Of a stretch of 64,000 nucleotides of DNA, positions 35,776-45,251 are shown piece by piece (the first letter of the stretch is position 1; every line of letters starts with the position of its first letter). Source of the stretch: Streptosporangium saharense (GTDB lineage: Bacteria; Actinomycetota; Actinomycetes; Streptosporangiales; Streptosporangiaceae); assembly GCF_014203715.1 (NCBI RefSeq), contig NZ_JACHJP010000001.1, positions 1,156,432 through 1,220,431 of the forward strand, in the 5' to 3' direction. A program made the position numbers and the translations under genes. The notes beneath the pieces were generated by a model. It was not told where the DNA came from, searched no databases, and worked only from the letters and a program-made list of their open reading frames with translations.

Positions 35776-37259
35776 AAGTGACACGTCATCATCGACATGT
35801 GTCTACAGACGTATTGAATCCTCCCGTTGAGACCCGTTCCGCGAAGAACGGGTTGTTGCTGCTCGCCGTACTCGGCGGCATGTTCCTGGCGATGCTCGAC
35901 CAGACGATCGTGGGTACGGCGCTGCCCCGGATCACCCAGGAGCTCGGCGGCTCGAACCTGTACACCTGGGTCGTCACCGCCTACCTGCTGACCTCGACGA
36001 TCACCGTCCCGCTGTACGGCAGGCTGTCGGACACCTACGGGCGCAAGCCCCTGCTGCTGGTCGGCATCGCGGTCTTCCTGGTCGGCTCCGCGCTGTGCGG
36101 CGTGGCACAGGACATGACCCAGCTCATCGCCTTCCGCGCGCTGCAGGGTCTGGGGGCGGGGGCGCTGCTCCCGCTGTCGCTCGCGCTGGTCGCCGACCTG
36201 TTCCCGCCCGGCAAGAGCGGCCGGGTGCAGGGTGCCCTCGGCGGGGTGATGGCGCTGAGCTACATCGCCGGACCCTTCCTCGGCGGGGTGTTCACCGACC
36301 AGGCGAGCTGGCGCTGGGCCTTCTTCGTCAACCTGCCCATCGGCGTCGCCCTGATCGCGATCATCGTCGCCAGGCTGCCGCACGCCGCGGGCCAGGGGCG
36401 GGGCACGCGTCCCGACTACCTCGGCATCGCGGTCTTCAGCGTGGCGATCAGCGCGCTGCTCCTCGGCCTGACCGAGAAGGGGATCGACGGGCACACCTGG
36501 ACCAGCGCCCCCGTGCTGTGGCCCATCCTGGCCTCCGTCGCGCTGCTGGCGCTGTTCGTCCTCGTCGAGAGCCGGGCGGCGGCGCCGATCATCCCGCTCG
36601 AACTGTTCCGCCTCCGCACCTACGCCCTGGCCAACACCGCCTCCTTCTTCAGCGCGTTCTGCCTGTACGCCGGGGTGGTCTTCCTGCCGCGCTACTTCCA
36701 GGAGTCCGTCGGCCTGAGCGCGACCGAGTCGGGCCTGCGCATCTACCCGCTCATGCTCGGGATGGTCGTGGGCAGCGCCGTCACCGGCGCGCTCATCACC
36801 AGGACCATGCGCTACCGGCCGTGGCTGATCTGCGGGGCGGTCCTCATCGCGGCCGGGGCCCTGCTGTTCTCCGGGATCACCGCCGGGACCTCAGGCGTCC
36901 TGCTCGCCGGGTGGATGGCGCTGCTCGGCCTCGGCATGGGGCCGATGCTGTCGGGCCTTACCGTCGCCGTGCAGTACTCGGTCCCGCCCAGGTTCATCGG
37001 CACCGCCAGCGCCAACCTGACCTTCTTCCGGCAGATCGGCGGCTCGGTCGCCCTGGCCCTGGCCGGAACGCTCTACGCCTCGGTCATCAGGCAGGAGGCG
37101 CCCGTGCGCGGACTGGGCGCGGCACACGCCGCCGCCACCGCGAACGTCGTCCCCTGGCTCGCCGTCAGCGGGGCCGTGGTGGCGCTCGTCGCCCTGATCG
37201 CACTGCCCTCGGGCCGGATCAAGGTACTCGCCGCGAGGTCGGCGACCATCGACGGGTAA
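35769..37259 (+). CDS. DHA2 family (14-TM) MFS drug exporter
   Basis: A 496-residue exporter with 14 predicted helices. It has the DHA2 first-helix motif LAMLDQTIVGTALPRI, loop motif GRLSDTYGRKPLLLVG, motif C-like GGVMALSYIAGPFLGGVF and RWAFFVNLPIGV. There is no ribosome site before the ATG at 35769; a GTG at 35799 and a TTG at 35814 are alternatives. Expression is probably governed by the divergent PadR protein. Substrate unknown. Confidence 0.9.
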   Translation: MSKVTRHHRHVSTDVLNPPVETRSAKNGLLLLAVLGGMFLAMLDQTIVGTALPRITQELGGSNLYTWVVTAYLLTSTITVPLYGRLSDTYGRKPLLLVGIAVFLVGSALCGVAQDMTQLIAFRALQGLGAGALLPLSLALVADLFPPGKSGRVQGALGGVMALSYIAGPFLGGVFTDQASWRWAFFVNLPIGVALIAIIVARLPHAAGQGRGTRPDYLGIAVFSVAISALLLGLTEKGIDGHTWTSAPVLWPILASVALLALFVLVESRAAAPIIPLELFRLRTYALANTASFFSAFCLYAGVVFLPRYFQESVGLSATESGLRIYPLMLGMVVGSAVTGALITRTMRYRPWLICGAVLIAAGALLFSGITAGTSGVLLAGWMALLGLGMGPMLSGLTVAVQYSVPPRFIGTASANLTFFRQIGGSVALALAGTLYASVIRQEAPVRGLGAAHAAATANVVPWLAVSGAVVALVALIALPSGRIKVLAARSATIDG

Positions 37260-37291
37260 CATCCGAACGTCGCAATTCATCCTACGAGTAG

Positions 37292-38278
<987 letters not shown>

Positions 38279-38289
38279 GCTTCCGCACA

Positions 38290-38325
38290 CGAGAGGGGGT
38301 CCCGGTCGGCCGGGGCCCCCTCTCG
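38290..38325 (+). terminator. terminator of mdh
   Basis: CGAGAGGGGGTCCCGG (38290-38305) pairs with CCGGGGCCCCCTCTCG (38310-38325), 16 positions with one G-U pair, around the loop TCGG, 11 bases after the stop. Confidence 0.85.
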
Positions 38326-38434
38326 CGTTCTCGCAGGTGAACCGGTTCAGGTCTCCAGAGGGTCGGCGGGCGGCGTGTCGCATGCCCCCGGAGGGTGTCT
38401 CGGCGTTGAATGACCACTGACGTTCGGGGGATCG

Positions 38435-39268
38435 GTGTTCACAGCGCATGGTGCGGCACGTTTTGTCGCCGCAGTAGTTGGTTCTGCTCTTTTCACGGCC
38501 TTTGGAGTACCAGGGGTGGCGCGGGCGGATGACGGGGGAGCAAGACCCGGTGGAGCGGACCTGTCGGTGCGGATCCGCGCCCTGCCCGGGGTCGCACAAC
38601 CAGGGCAACCACTGTCCTACCGGGTCGAGGTGCACAACGCGGGCCCCGAGGACGCGGTGCTGCCCCTCCTCGTCGTACGGCTCCCGCACGGCGTGGACGT
38701 CCTCAGCGTCAACGTCGCCGAGTGCCTGCCGGGCAGGACGACCAGCGAGGTGGTCTGCCCCTCCCAGCAGGACGTCCTGGCTGGGACCGACGGCGGGATG
38801 ACCGTCAGCGGCATCGTCAGGACAGGCGCGCACGGCCCGCTGACCGCGACCGCGACGCTCACCTCCGAGGTGGTCGACGCCGACGAGACCAACAACTCGG
38901 CCCGCCTCACGACCCCGCTCGACGAGGGCGCCGACCTGGCCGTACGGCTGGCACGCAAGGCCAGGCAGGGCCGCCTGGTGACGATGGACGCCGTGGTCCG
39001 CAACCGCGGCCCCAGGACCGTGAGGGACGCCGCCGTCTTCCTGCGCACCGTCAAGGCCCGCTTCCTGTCGGCGCGGGGCGCGCGCTGCCACTCCTACGCG
39101 GGCTACGTGGGCTGCGCGCTGGGCGCGGTCGGCTCAGGCAGACGAATCAGCCTCAGACTCGCCTTCCGCGCCAGGAAGAAGGCCCCCAAGGCCAGGGCGA
39201 CGGTGTACTCCTCACATATAGGCGACAGACGCCCAGCCAACAACATGGCGCGCATCAGCTTGCGCTGA
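38435..39268 (+). CDS. secreted DUF11-type repeat protein
   Basis: A 277-residue secreted protein. A signal peptide (FVAAVVGSALFTAFGVPGVARA) is followed by two Ig-like DUF11/CARDB-type repeats. Repeat one is PGGADLSVRIRALPGVAQPGQ with YRVEVHNAGPEDAV and ends DADETNNSARL; repeat two is EGADLAVRLARKARQGR with VRNRGPRTVRDA and ends RRPANNMARISLR. The paired ADL-start and NN-x-A-end are the repeat boundaries. There is no anchor, so it is probably released or wall-associated. The GTG start has GGGGG close upstream. It ends only 45 bases before the structured repeat array. Confidence 0.75.
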   Translation: MFTAHGAARFVAAVVGSALFTAFGVPGVARADDGGARPGGADLSVRIRALPGVAQPGQPLSYRVEVHNAGPEDAVLPLLVVRLPHGVDVLSVNVAECLPGRTTSEVVCPSQQDVLAGTDGGMTVSGIVRTGAHGPLTATATLTSEVVDADETNNSARLTTPLDEGADLAVRLARKARQGRLVTMDAVVRNRGPRTVRDAAVFLRTVKARFLSARGARCHSYAGYVGCALGAVGSGRRISLRLAFRARKKAPKARATVYSSHIGDRRPANNMARISLR

Positions 39269-39270
39269 TG

Positions 39271-39291
39271 TGCGGCGCCTGCGGCGCCGCA
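39271..39291. repeat. hairpin leading into the repeat array
   Basis: TGCGGCGCC-TGC-GGCGCCGCA, a perfect nine-base-pair stem, is followed by AAGTCTTGCGC. It resembles the short leading hairpin of the units below and may be a remnant of a further copy. It also lies where a terminator for the DUF11 gene would be. Confidence 0.5.
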
Positions 39292-39313
39292 AGTCTTGCG
39301 CTGTGCTTGCTTT

Positions 39314-39423
39314 GCGCCGCCTTCGGCGGCGCGGGCTTGGGCGCCTGAAGTCGGTGACTTCCCTCGTCGTTCCTCCGCTTCGCTCCGTCACTCCTCAGTC
39401 CAGCTCACCGACGCGCCCAAGCC
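39314..39423 (+). repeat. structured dispersed repeat, unit A
   Basis: The unit has two hairpins. Hairpin I: GCGCCGCC (39314-39321), loop TTC, GGCGGCGC (39325-39332). Hairpin II outer arms: GGCTTGGGCGC (39334-39344) and GCGCCCAAGCC (39413-39423), perfect. A five-base bulge (CTGAA) follows on the left, then inner arms GTCGGTGA (39350-39357) and TCACCGAC (39405-39412), perfect. The 47-base loop is rich in CTTCGCTCC and CTCCTCAGTCC. The inner arms differ in sequence from units B and C but still pair. Confidence 0.75.
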
Positions 39424-39433
39424 GTGTTCCTTT

Positions 39434-39580
39434 GCGACGCCTGGCGGCGTCGCGGGCTTGGGCGCCTCAGGCCAACGCTTTCCCTCGTCACTCATCCGCT
39501 TCGCTCCTTCGCTCCTCAGTCCAAGCGTCGGCGCGCCCAAGCCGGACACTCCTCACACTTGGCGCCGGTACCCCAAACCC
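39434..39580 (+). repeat. structured dispersed repeat, unit B
   Basis: Same plan as unit A. Hairpin I: GCGACGCC (39434-39441), loop TGGC, GGCGTCGC (39446-39453). Outer arms: GGCTTGGGCGC (39455-39465) and GCGCCCAAGCC (39533-39543). The bulge is CTCAG. Inner arms: GCCAACGCTT (39471-39480) and AAGCGTCGGC (39523-39532) with one A-C mismatch. The 42-base loop differs from unit C by one base. A tail with GCGCCGGTACCCCAAACCC (39562-39580) is also shared with unit C. It ends at the 3' end of galE. Confidence 0.8.
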
Positions 39581-39587
39581 AAACTCT

Positions 39588-40553
39588 TCACTCTGGGGTG
39601 CGCAGGGCGGTCCAGGCGTCGGTGACTATGTCCTTGAGGGTGGGGTGGTCGGGCTTCCAGCCTAGGGTTTGCTGGATTTTCTCTGAGGAGGCGACGAGGG
39701 TCGCGGGGTCGCCGGGGCGGCGGTCGAGTTCTACGGCGGGGATCGGGTGGCCGGTGACCTCGCGGCAGACCGAGATGACCTCGCGCACCGAGAAGCCGGT
39801 GCCGCTGCCCAGGTTGTAGATGCCGTGCTCGCCGGGGGAGCAGGCGTCGAGGGCCAGCAGGTGTGCCCTGGCCAGGTCGGCGACGTGGATGTAGTCGCGT
39901 ACGCATGTCCCGTCGGGGGTGGGGTAGTCCGTGCCGAACAGGCTGACCGTCTCGCGCCCGCCGAGTGCGACGGCGAGGACGTTAGGGATCAGGTGGGTCT
40001 CCACGGTGTGCCGTTCACGGTAGGTCCGCCCGTCCCGCGCGGTGTAGGCGCCGCCCACATTGAAGTACCGCAGGCTCACCGCTGCCAGGCCGTACAGACC
40101 GGTGAAGGTGGTCAGGGCGGTGTCCACCGCGAGTTTGGAGGCGCCGTAGGGGTTGGTCGGCCGGGTCGGGTCGGTCTCCAGGATGGGGGAGCGCTCCGGC
40201 TCGCCGTACGTCGCGGCGGTGGAGGAGAAGACGATCCTGCCGACCCCGGCGGTCCGCATGGCGTCGAGGAGGGCGAGGGTGCCGCCGAGGTTGTGTCCCC
40301 AGTACAGGCCGGGCCGCTCGACGGACTCGCCGACCAGCGACTTCGCCGCGAAGTGCAGGACACCGTCAACGCCGGTCAGCACGCCGGAGGCGTCGGTGAT
40401 CGAGCCGTGGACGAACCGGGCGCCGGGGGGGACCGCGTCGGCGTGGCCGGTGGAGAGGTCGTCGAGCACGACGACCTCGTGGCCCGCCTCGACGAGCTGC
40501 GCCGCCACGACGCTCCCGATGTATCCGGCACCGCCGGTGACCAGCAGCTTCAC
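39588..40553 (-). CDS. galE: UDP-glucose 4-epimerase
   Basis: A 321-residue epimerase that interconverts UDP-glucose and UDP-galactose for sugar use and wall polymers. It starts [23 protein letters not shown] with the NAD-binding TGGAGYIG. The catalytic TSS-like region is [10 protein letters not shown], and the Tyr-x-x-x-Lys is in [24 protein letters not shown] and [15 protein letters not shown] are conserved. The start is taken at GTG 40553, which has ACAGGAGG just upstream; a longer frame to 40622 has no such support. The stop abuts the repeat array. Confidence 0.95.
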   Translation of the reverse strand: MKLLVTGGAGYIGSVVAAQLVEAGHEVVVLDDLSTGHADAVPPGARFVHGSITDASGVLTGVDGVLHFAAKSLVGESVERPGLYWGHNLGGTLALLDAMRTAGVGRIVFSSTAATYGEPERSPILETDPTRPTNPYGASKLAVDTALTTFTGLYGLAAVSLRYFNVGGAYTARDGRTYRERHTVETHLIPNVLAVALGGRETVSLFGTDYPTPDGTCVRDYIHVADLARAHLLALDACSPGEHGIYNLGSGTGFSVREVISVCREVTGHPIPAVELDRRPGDPATLVASSEKIQQTLGWKPDHPTLKDIVTDAWTALRTPE

Positions 40554-40675
40554 AAGACCTCCTGTTTGATGGTGTGGAAATGTGTTTACTTTTGTGAGGA
40601 CGGTGCCAGCATATGCTTGCACCTCAAATATCGGCCACAGTCGGAACGGACGGCGGCCATGACGGAGACAATCTC

Positions 40676-41989
40676 GTGAACAGCGTCCTGGCGAACGCGT
40701 CCCTGGTCCTGGTCTTCATCCTGATCGGGGGGTTCTTCGCGGCGGCGGAGATGGCGATGGTCTCCCTCAGGGAGAGCCAGGTGCGCAGGCTCGAAACCCG
40801 GGGACGCAGGGGGGCCAGGGCCGCCAGTCTCGCCCACGACCCGAACCGCTTCCTGTCGGCGGTCCAGATCGGCGTGACCGTGGCGACCATGCTCTCGGCG
40901 GCCTTCGGCGCCGACACCCTCGCCAGGGAGTTCCAGCCGGTCGTCGCGGGCTGGGGGGTGCCCCAGGCGGTGGTCGCCCCGCTGGCCCTGGTGCTGGTGA
41001 CGCTGGTGATCTCCTACTTCTCGCTGGTGCTCGGCGAACTGGTGCCCAAGCGGATCGCCAGGCAGCGGGCCGAGGGCATCTCGCTGCTGGTCGCGCCCTT
41101 CCTCGACCGGGTGGCCGCGCTGTCGCGCCCGCTCATCTGGGCGCTGTCCACCTCGACCGACCTCGTGGTCAGGATGCTGGGCGGCGACCCCGAGGCCGAC
41201 CGCGAGGAGATCACGACCGAGGAACTGCGCGACATGGTCGTCGGCCACCAGGAGCTGACCCAGGACGAGCGCGACCTGATCGGGGAGGTCTTCGCCGCGG
41301 CCAAGCGCCAGCTCCGCGAGGTGATGCTGCCGCGCACCGAGGTCGAGTTCATGGCGGCCGACACCCCGCTCGCCGAGGCCGCGGTGCTGGCCGCGGCGAT
41401 GCCGCACTCCCGCTTCCCCGTCTACCGCGACTCCTACGACAACGTCGTGGGCTTCGTGCACATCAGGGACCTGCTGGACCCGGTGCTCACCGGCTCCATC
41501 GAGCCGATCAGCGAGCTGGTGCCGATCCGCCCGGTCAAGCTCGTCCCCACCAGCAAGCGGGTCCTGACGACGCTGACGGAGATGCGCGACGAGGGCCACC
41601 ACCTGGCGATCGTGATCGACGAGTACGGCGGCACCGCGGGAATCGTCACGCTGGAGGACCTTGTCGAGGAGCTGGTCGGCGACATCCGCGACGAGCACGA
41701 CATTCAGGACAAACGGGCCGCGCTGCCCGCCGGGGAGGCCGAACTGGACGGCCTGGCCAACCTCGACGTGGTCGAGGCCGAGACCGGCATCCGGCTCCCC
41801 GAGGGACCGTACGAGACGCTCGCCGGGTTCGTCATGGCGGCCCTGGGACACCTGCCCGCGATGGGAGAGCGCGTCGAGGTTCCCGGGTTCGAGCTTTCCG
41901 TGACGGGAATGGACGGCCGCAGAGTGTCAAGAGTCCGGATAAAACACCGCGCCCCCGCGTCTGACGCACCGAACACTCCGGACAGCTGA
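40676..41989 (+). CDS. CNNM/CorC (hemolysin family) membrane protein
   Basis: A 437-residue protein of the CNNM/HlyC-CorC family, linked to magnesium or cobalt export. A DUF21 membrane domain of about four helices ([49 protein letters not shown]) is followed by two CBS domains ([61 protein letters not shown]) and a C-terminal CorC_HlyC domain. GTG 40676 has GGAG eight bases upstream and begins [11 protein letters not shown]; an upstream ATG at 40613 falls in the promoter region shared with galE. A palindrome AGCATATGCT (40608-40617) lies in that promoter region. Confidence 0.92.
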   Translation: MNSVLANASLVLVFILIGGFFAAAEMAMVSLRESQVRRLETRGRRGARAASLAHDPNRFLSAVQIGVTVATMLSAAFGADTLAREFQPVVAGWGVPQAVVAPLALVLVTLVISYFSLVLGELVPKRIARQRAEGISLLVAPFLDRVAALSRPLIWALSTSTDLVVRMLGGDPEADREEITTEELRDMVVGHQELTQDERDLIGEVFAAAKRQLREVMLPRTEVEFMAADTPLAEAAVLAAAMPHSRFPVYRDSYDNVVGFVHIRDLLDPVLTGSIEPISELVPIRPVKLVPTSKRVLTTLTEMRDEGHHLAIVIDEYGGTAGIVTLEDLVEELVGDIRDEHDIQDKRAALPAGEAELDGLANLDVVEAETGIRLPEGPYETLAGFVMAALGHLPAMGERVEVPGFELSVTGMDGRRVSRVRIKHRAPASDAPNTPDS

Positions 41990-42003
41990 CACAATTACCT
42001 GCT

Positions 42004-43008
42004 ATGGCCAGTCCCCGTGTCCTCTCCGGAATCCAGCCCACCGCAGACTCCTTCCACCTGGGCAACTACCTCGGTGCGGTGCGTCAGTACGTCGCCATGC
42101 AGGAGGGTTTCGACGCCTTCTACTGCGTCGTCGACCTGCACGCGATCACGGTGGACTACCAGCCGGAGGACCTGCGCAGGCGCAGCAGGATCGCCGCCGC
42201 CCAGCTCTTCGCCGCGGGCCTCGACCCCGAGCGCTCCACGGTCTTCGTGCAGAGCCACGTCCGCGAGCACACCGAGCTGGCCTGGGTGCTGATCTGCCTC
42301 ACCGGCATGGGCGAGGCGGCCAGGATGACCCAGTTCAAGGACAAGTCGGCCCGGTACGGCGAGGGCTCGGCCAGCGTCGGCCTGTTCACCTACCCCATCC
42401 TGCAGGCGGCCGACATCCTGCTCTACCAGGCCGACCAGGTCCCGGTCGGCGCCGACCAGAAGCAGCACCTCGAACTCACCCGCGACCTGGCCCAGCGTTT
42501 CAACCACCGCTTCGGCGAGACCTTCACGCTGCCCAAGCCGTACATCGTCAAGGACGTCGAGAAGATCACCGACCTGCAGGACCCGACGGCGAAGATGTCC
42601 AAGTCGTCCTCCTCGCCCGCGGGCATCCTCGACCTGCTCGAACAGCCGGGGCCGCTGCGCAAGAAGGTCATGCGCGCCGTCACGGACACCGGTTCCGAGG
42701 TCCTCGCCGACGACGAGAACAAGCCGGGCGTCACCAACCTGCTGCGCATCCAGTCGGCCCTGACCGGCACGCCGATCCCCGAGCTTGAGGCCCGCTACGC
42801 GGGACAGGGCTACGGCACGTTCAAGAAGGAGGTCGCCGAGGCCGTCGTCGAGACCTTCACGCCGATCAGGGAGCGCACCGAGAAGCTGCTCGCCGACGAG
42901 GACGGGCTCGACCGGATGCTCGCCGTCGGCGCGGCCCGGGCCCGCGCGGTCGCCGCCGAGACCATGGCCAAGGTCCGCGACCGGGTGGGGTTCCTGCCCA
43001 CCGTCTGA
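42004..43008 (+). CDS. trpS: tryptophanyl-tRNA synthetase
   Basis: A 334-residue class I tRNA synthetase that charges tRNA-Trp. It has [19 protein letters not shown] with the HIGH-equivalent HLGN, VDLHAIT, and the KMSKS loop in [13 protein letters not shown]. Length is normal. There is no ribosome site before the ATG; ACAATT at 41991-41996 could be a -10 that makes the mRNA start at or next to the ATG (leaderless). A hairpin follows. Confidence 0.97.
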   Translation: MASPRVLSGIQPTADSFHLGNYLGAVRQYVAMQEGFDAFYCVVDLHAITVDYQPEDLRRRSRIAAAQLFAAGLDPERSTVFVQSHVREHTELAWVLICLTGMGEAARMTQFKDKSARYGEGSASVGLFTYPILQAADILLYQADQVPVGADQKQHLELTRDLAQRFNHRFGETFTLPKPYIVKDVEKITDLQDPTAKMSKSSSSPAGILDLLEQPGPLRKKVMRAVTDTGSEVLADDENKPGVTNLLRIQSALTGTPIPELEARYAGQGYGTFKKEVAEAVVETFTPIRERTEKLLADEDGLDRMLAVGAARARAVAAETMAKVRDRVGFLPTV

Positions 43009-43020
43009 CGCCTCCCACCG

Positions 43021-43058
43021 CGGGCCGTACGCCCGATTGAAGTCGTACGTACGGCCCG
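43021..43058 (+). terminator. terminator of trpS
   Basis: CGGGCCGTACG (43021-43031) pairs perfectly with CGTACGGCCCG (43048-43058) around a 16-base loop, 12 bases after the stop and before TATTTGGG. Confidence 0.7.
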
Positions 43059-43083
43059 GCGGTATTTGGGTAGGTGACCGCGC

Positions 43084-44028
43084 GTGACAAGCGTGCAAGA
43101 GCGGATCGTCGCGATCCGCGAGCGGGGCAAGGCGGCGATCACCTCCGAGCGGATCAGGTGGCCCTGGTTCGACCACCTGATCAGAACCGTGCAGCGTTAC
43201 CAGCTCCAGTCGGGTGACCGGCTGGCCGGATCGGTGACCTACTTCGCCTTCCTGTCGTTCTTTCCGATCATCGCGCTGGCCTTCGCGGTCTTCGGTTACT
43301 TCCTCTCTGTACGGCCCGACGCCATCACGACGTTGCAGACGGCCATCAACCAGTACCTCCCCGGGCTGGCCGACCAGTTGCCGATCAAGGAGATCGCCGA
43401 CTCCCGGGGCAGCGCCGGGGTCATCGGTCTGTTCGGTCTGCTCTACGCGGGGCTCGGCGCTATCGACGCGCTGCGTGCCGCGCTCCGTGAGATGTCGATG
43501 ACCGCCGAACCCCAGCTCAACTTCTTCCTGGCCAAGCTCAGGGACCTGGCCGCCTTCGTCTTCGTGGGCATCACGATGATCGCCTCCGTGCTGGTCGGCG
43601 GGGTCGCCACCCAGGCGGGCGGGTTCGTCGCGGAGCAGGTCGGCCTGTCCAGGTCGATCGCGGGGAGCTGGACGCTGTGGCTGTTCGGCCTGGCGGTGAG
43701 CCTGCTCGCCGACACCGTCCTCTTCGTGATCATCCTGCGCTGGATGGGCCGGTCGCGGCAGCCGTTCAAGGTGGTCGTGCGGGGCGCGCTGCTGGGCGCG
43801 GTCGGCTTCGGCCTGCTGAAGCAGCTCGCCGCGCTGATCCTGTCGCGGACCCTCAACAACCCCATCTACGGCGTCTTCGCGGTGATGGTCGGCTTGCTGA
43901 TCTGGATCAACCTCTCCGCCAGGGTGATCCTCTACGCCGCCGCCTGGACGGAGACCTCCAGACTCGGCCCGCCGCCCGACCCGACCCCCATCCCCGACAT
44001 GGGCGCCCTGGGCAAGGAGTCCCCCTGA
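43084..44028 (+). CDS. YihY/BrkB family membrane protein
   Basis: A 314-residue inner-membrane protein with six hydrophobic segments and the YihY/virulence factor BrkB hallmarks: RLAGSVTYFAFLSFFPIIALAFAVFGYF near the N-terminus, IGLFGLLYAGLGAIDALRAAL and YGVFAVMVGLLIWINLSARVILYAAAW. The family's transport role is not settled. The GTG at 43084 is the best start, with GGTAGGTGA shortly before it. The stop lies in a triple 12-base repeat shared with the end of the next, convergent gene. Confidence 0.9.
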   Translation: MTSVQERIVAIRERGKAAITSERIRWPWFDHLIRTVQRYQLQSGDRLAGSVTYFAFLSFFPIIALAFAVFGYFLSVRPDAITTLQTAINQYLPGLADQLPIKEIADSRGSAGVIGLFGLLYAGLGAIDALRAALREMSMTAEPQLNFFLAKLRDLAAFVFVGITMIASVLVGGVATQAGGFVAEQVGLSRSIAGSWTLWLFGLAVSLLADTVLFVIILRWMGRSRQPFKVVVRGALLGAVGFGLLKQLAALILSRTLNNPIYGVFAVMVGLLIWINLSARVILYAAAWTETSRLGPPPDPTPIPDMGALGKESP

Positions 44029-44061
44029 GGGCTCAGTTGAGGGCTCAGTTGAGGGCTCAGT
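44026..44061. repeat. 12-base tandem repeat, three copies
   Basis: TGAGGGCTCAGT occurs three times in a row, exactly. The first copy provides the stop codon of the YihY gene and the third that of the convergent minus-strand gene (44057). The repeat reads TGA on both strands, so copy-number change would still leave stops. Confidence 0.9.
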
Positions 44062-44596
44062 CCGCCTCGGCGTCCGGGGCGCGGCAGACCGTCCGCGCCG
44101 CCGGGGTGAGCGGGCACGGTACGGTCCCGGAGTCGGTCACGACCACCACCTTGACGCCGGGTGGCACCCCCAGTGCGTAGTCGGCCCGGCAGGGCGACAG
44201 GGGCTCCCAGGGCGGGCCGCCGCCGGGACAGTCGAGGCTGACCCGCAGCGTCTTGCCCTTCTCCCACGTCTCCCGCATCATGTGGGAGCCCAGGACCGGG
44301 GTGACCTTCCGCTCGACCGTGAGCCTGCCCGCCGTACCCGGCGTGACGCTGACCCCGACCGGGCCGGACACGTCGACGATGACCCAGGGCGCGGCCAGCG
44401 AGTAGACCCTCGTGTCCCTGCCGTCCGACGACTCCTGGCTTTCGACGAGGGAGGAGCCGTAGGAGCCGGGATAGGCGAAGTCGTAGGCGCGGGGCAGTTC
44501 GATCTCGCTCCAGACCGCGATGGCGAGCGCGAGCACAAGGGCGACGCTGAGCGCCCCGCCGCCGACGATCCAGCCGGTCCTGACACCGGTTCGCAT
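44057..44596 (-). CDS. membrane-anchored extracytoplasmic protein
   Basis: A 179-residue protein with one N-terminal hydrophobic helix (GWIVGGGALSVALVLALAIAVW) and a strand-rich external domain. SLAAPWVIVDVSGPVGVSVTPG followed by LTVERKV resembles the DUF4097-like adhesin repeats. Four Cys residues in the outer part (LDCPGG, SPCRAD, VPCPLT, TVCRAP) could make two disulphides. It starts 13 bases after the response regulator with AGGAAGGA before the ATG, so it is the third gene of the two-component operon and may be its target or a co-sensor. No named family. Confidence 0.7.
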   Translation of the reverse strand: MRTGVRTGWIVGGGALSVALVLALAIAVWSEIELPRAYDFAYPGSYGSSLVESQESSDGRDTRVYSLAAPWVIVDVSGPVGVSVTPGTAGRLTVERKVTPVLGSHMMRETWEKGKTLRVSLDCPGGGPPWEPLSPCRADYALGVPPGVKVVVVTDSGTVPCPLTPAARTVCRAPDAEAD

Positions 44597-44609
44597 GCCG
44601 TGTCCTTCC

Positions 44610-45251
44610 TCAGATCTTCAAGAACCGCAGTACGGCGAGCACCCTGCGGTGGTCCTTGTCCGCGCCGGAGAGGTCGAGCTTGGTGAAGATGTTGTTGATG
44701 TGCTTGCCGACGGCGCTTTCCGAGACGACCAGGGCCTCGGCGATCCCGGCGTTGGATCGCCCTTCGGCGATCAGCGCGAGCACCTCGTACTCCCTGCGGG
44801 TCAGCCGGTCCAGGGGGTCGCTGCGCCCGCGCAGCAGGAGCTGGGCGACCACCTCGGGGTCGAGCGCGGTGCCGCCGTCGGCGACCCGGCGCAGCGCGTC
44901 CACGAACTCGGTGACGTCGGCGACCCGGTCCTTCAGCAGGTAGCCGACGCCGCTGGTCGCGGTGGACAGCAGTTGGGTGGCGTAGCGCTCCTCGACGTAC
45001 TGCGACAGCACGAGGATCGGCAGCCCGGGACGCTGCCTGCGCAGCACGAGCGCCGCGCGCAACCCCTCGTCGGTGTGCGAGGGCGGCATCCGCACGTCGG
45101 TGACGACGAGGTCGGGGACGTGCTCGTCGACTGCGCGCAGCAGCGCCTCGGCGTCGGCGACCGCCGCGACGACCTCGATGCCCGCACCGGCGAGCAGACG
45201 GACGAGCCCCTCCCTGAGCAGCACCGAGTCCTCGGCCAGGATCACTCGCAT
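44610..45251 (-). CDS. NarL/LuxR family response regulator
   Basis: A 213-residue response regulator. The receiver domain has phospho-acceptor Asp52 in LVVTDVRMPP, acidic residues in ILAEDSVLLREGL and the Lys in YLLKDRV. The C-terminal LuxR HTH has RLTRREYEVLALIAEGRSNAGIA and SAVGKHINNIFTKL. It overlaps the end of the histidine kinase gene by ten bases, its certain partner. Confidence 0.95.
   Translation of the reverse strand: MRVILAEDSVLLREGLVRLLAGAGIEVVAAVADAEALLRAVDEHVPDLVVTDVRMPPSHTDEGLRAALVLRRQRPGLPILVLSQYVEERYATQLLSTATSGVGYLLKDRVADVTEFVDALRRVADGGTALDPEVVAQLLLRGRSDPLDRLTRREYEVLALIAEGRSNAGIAEALVVSESAVGKHINNIFTKLDLSGADKDHRRVLAVLRFLKI

Noticed and set aside
39270-39665. Open frames on the plus strand through units A and B
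   Set aside because: They arise from the GC-rich repeats, run into the end of galE on the other strand, and encode only low-complexity Arg/Ala/Ser strings.
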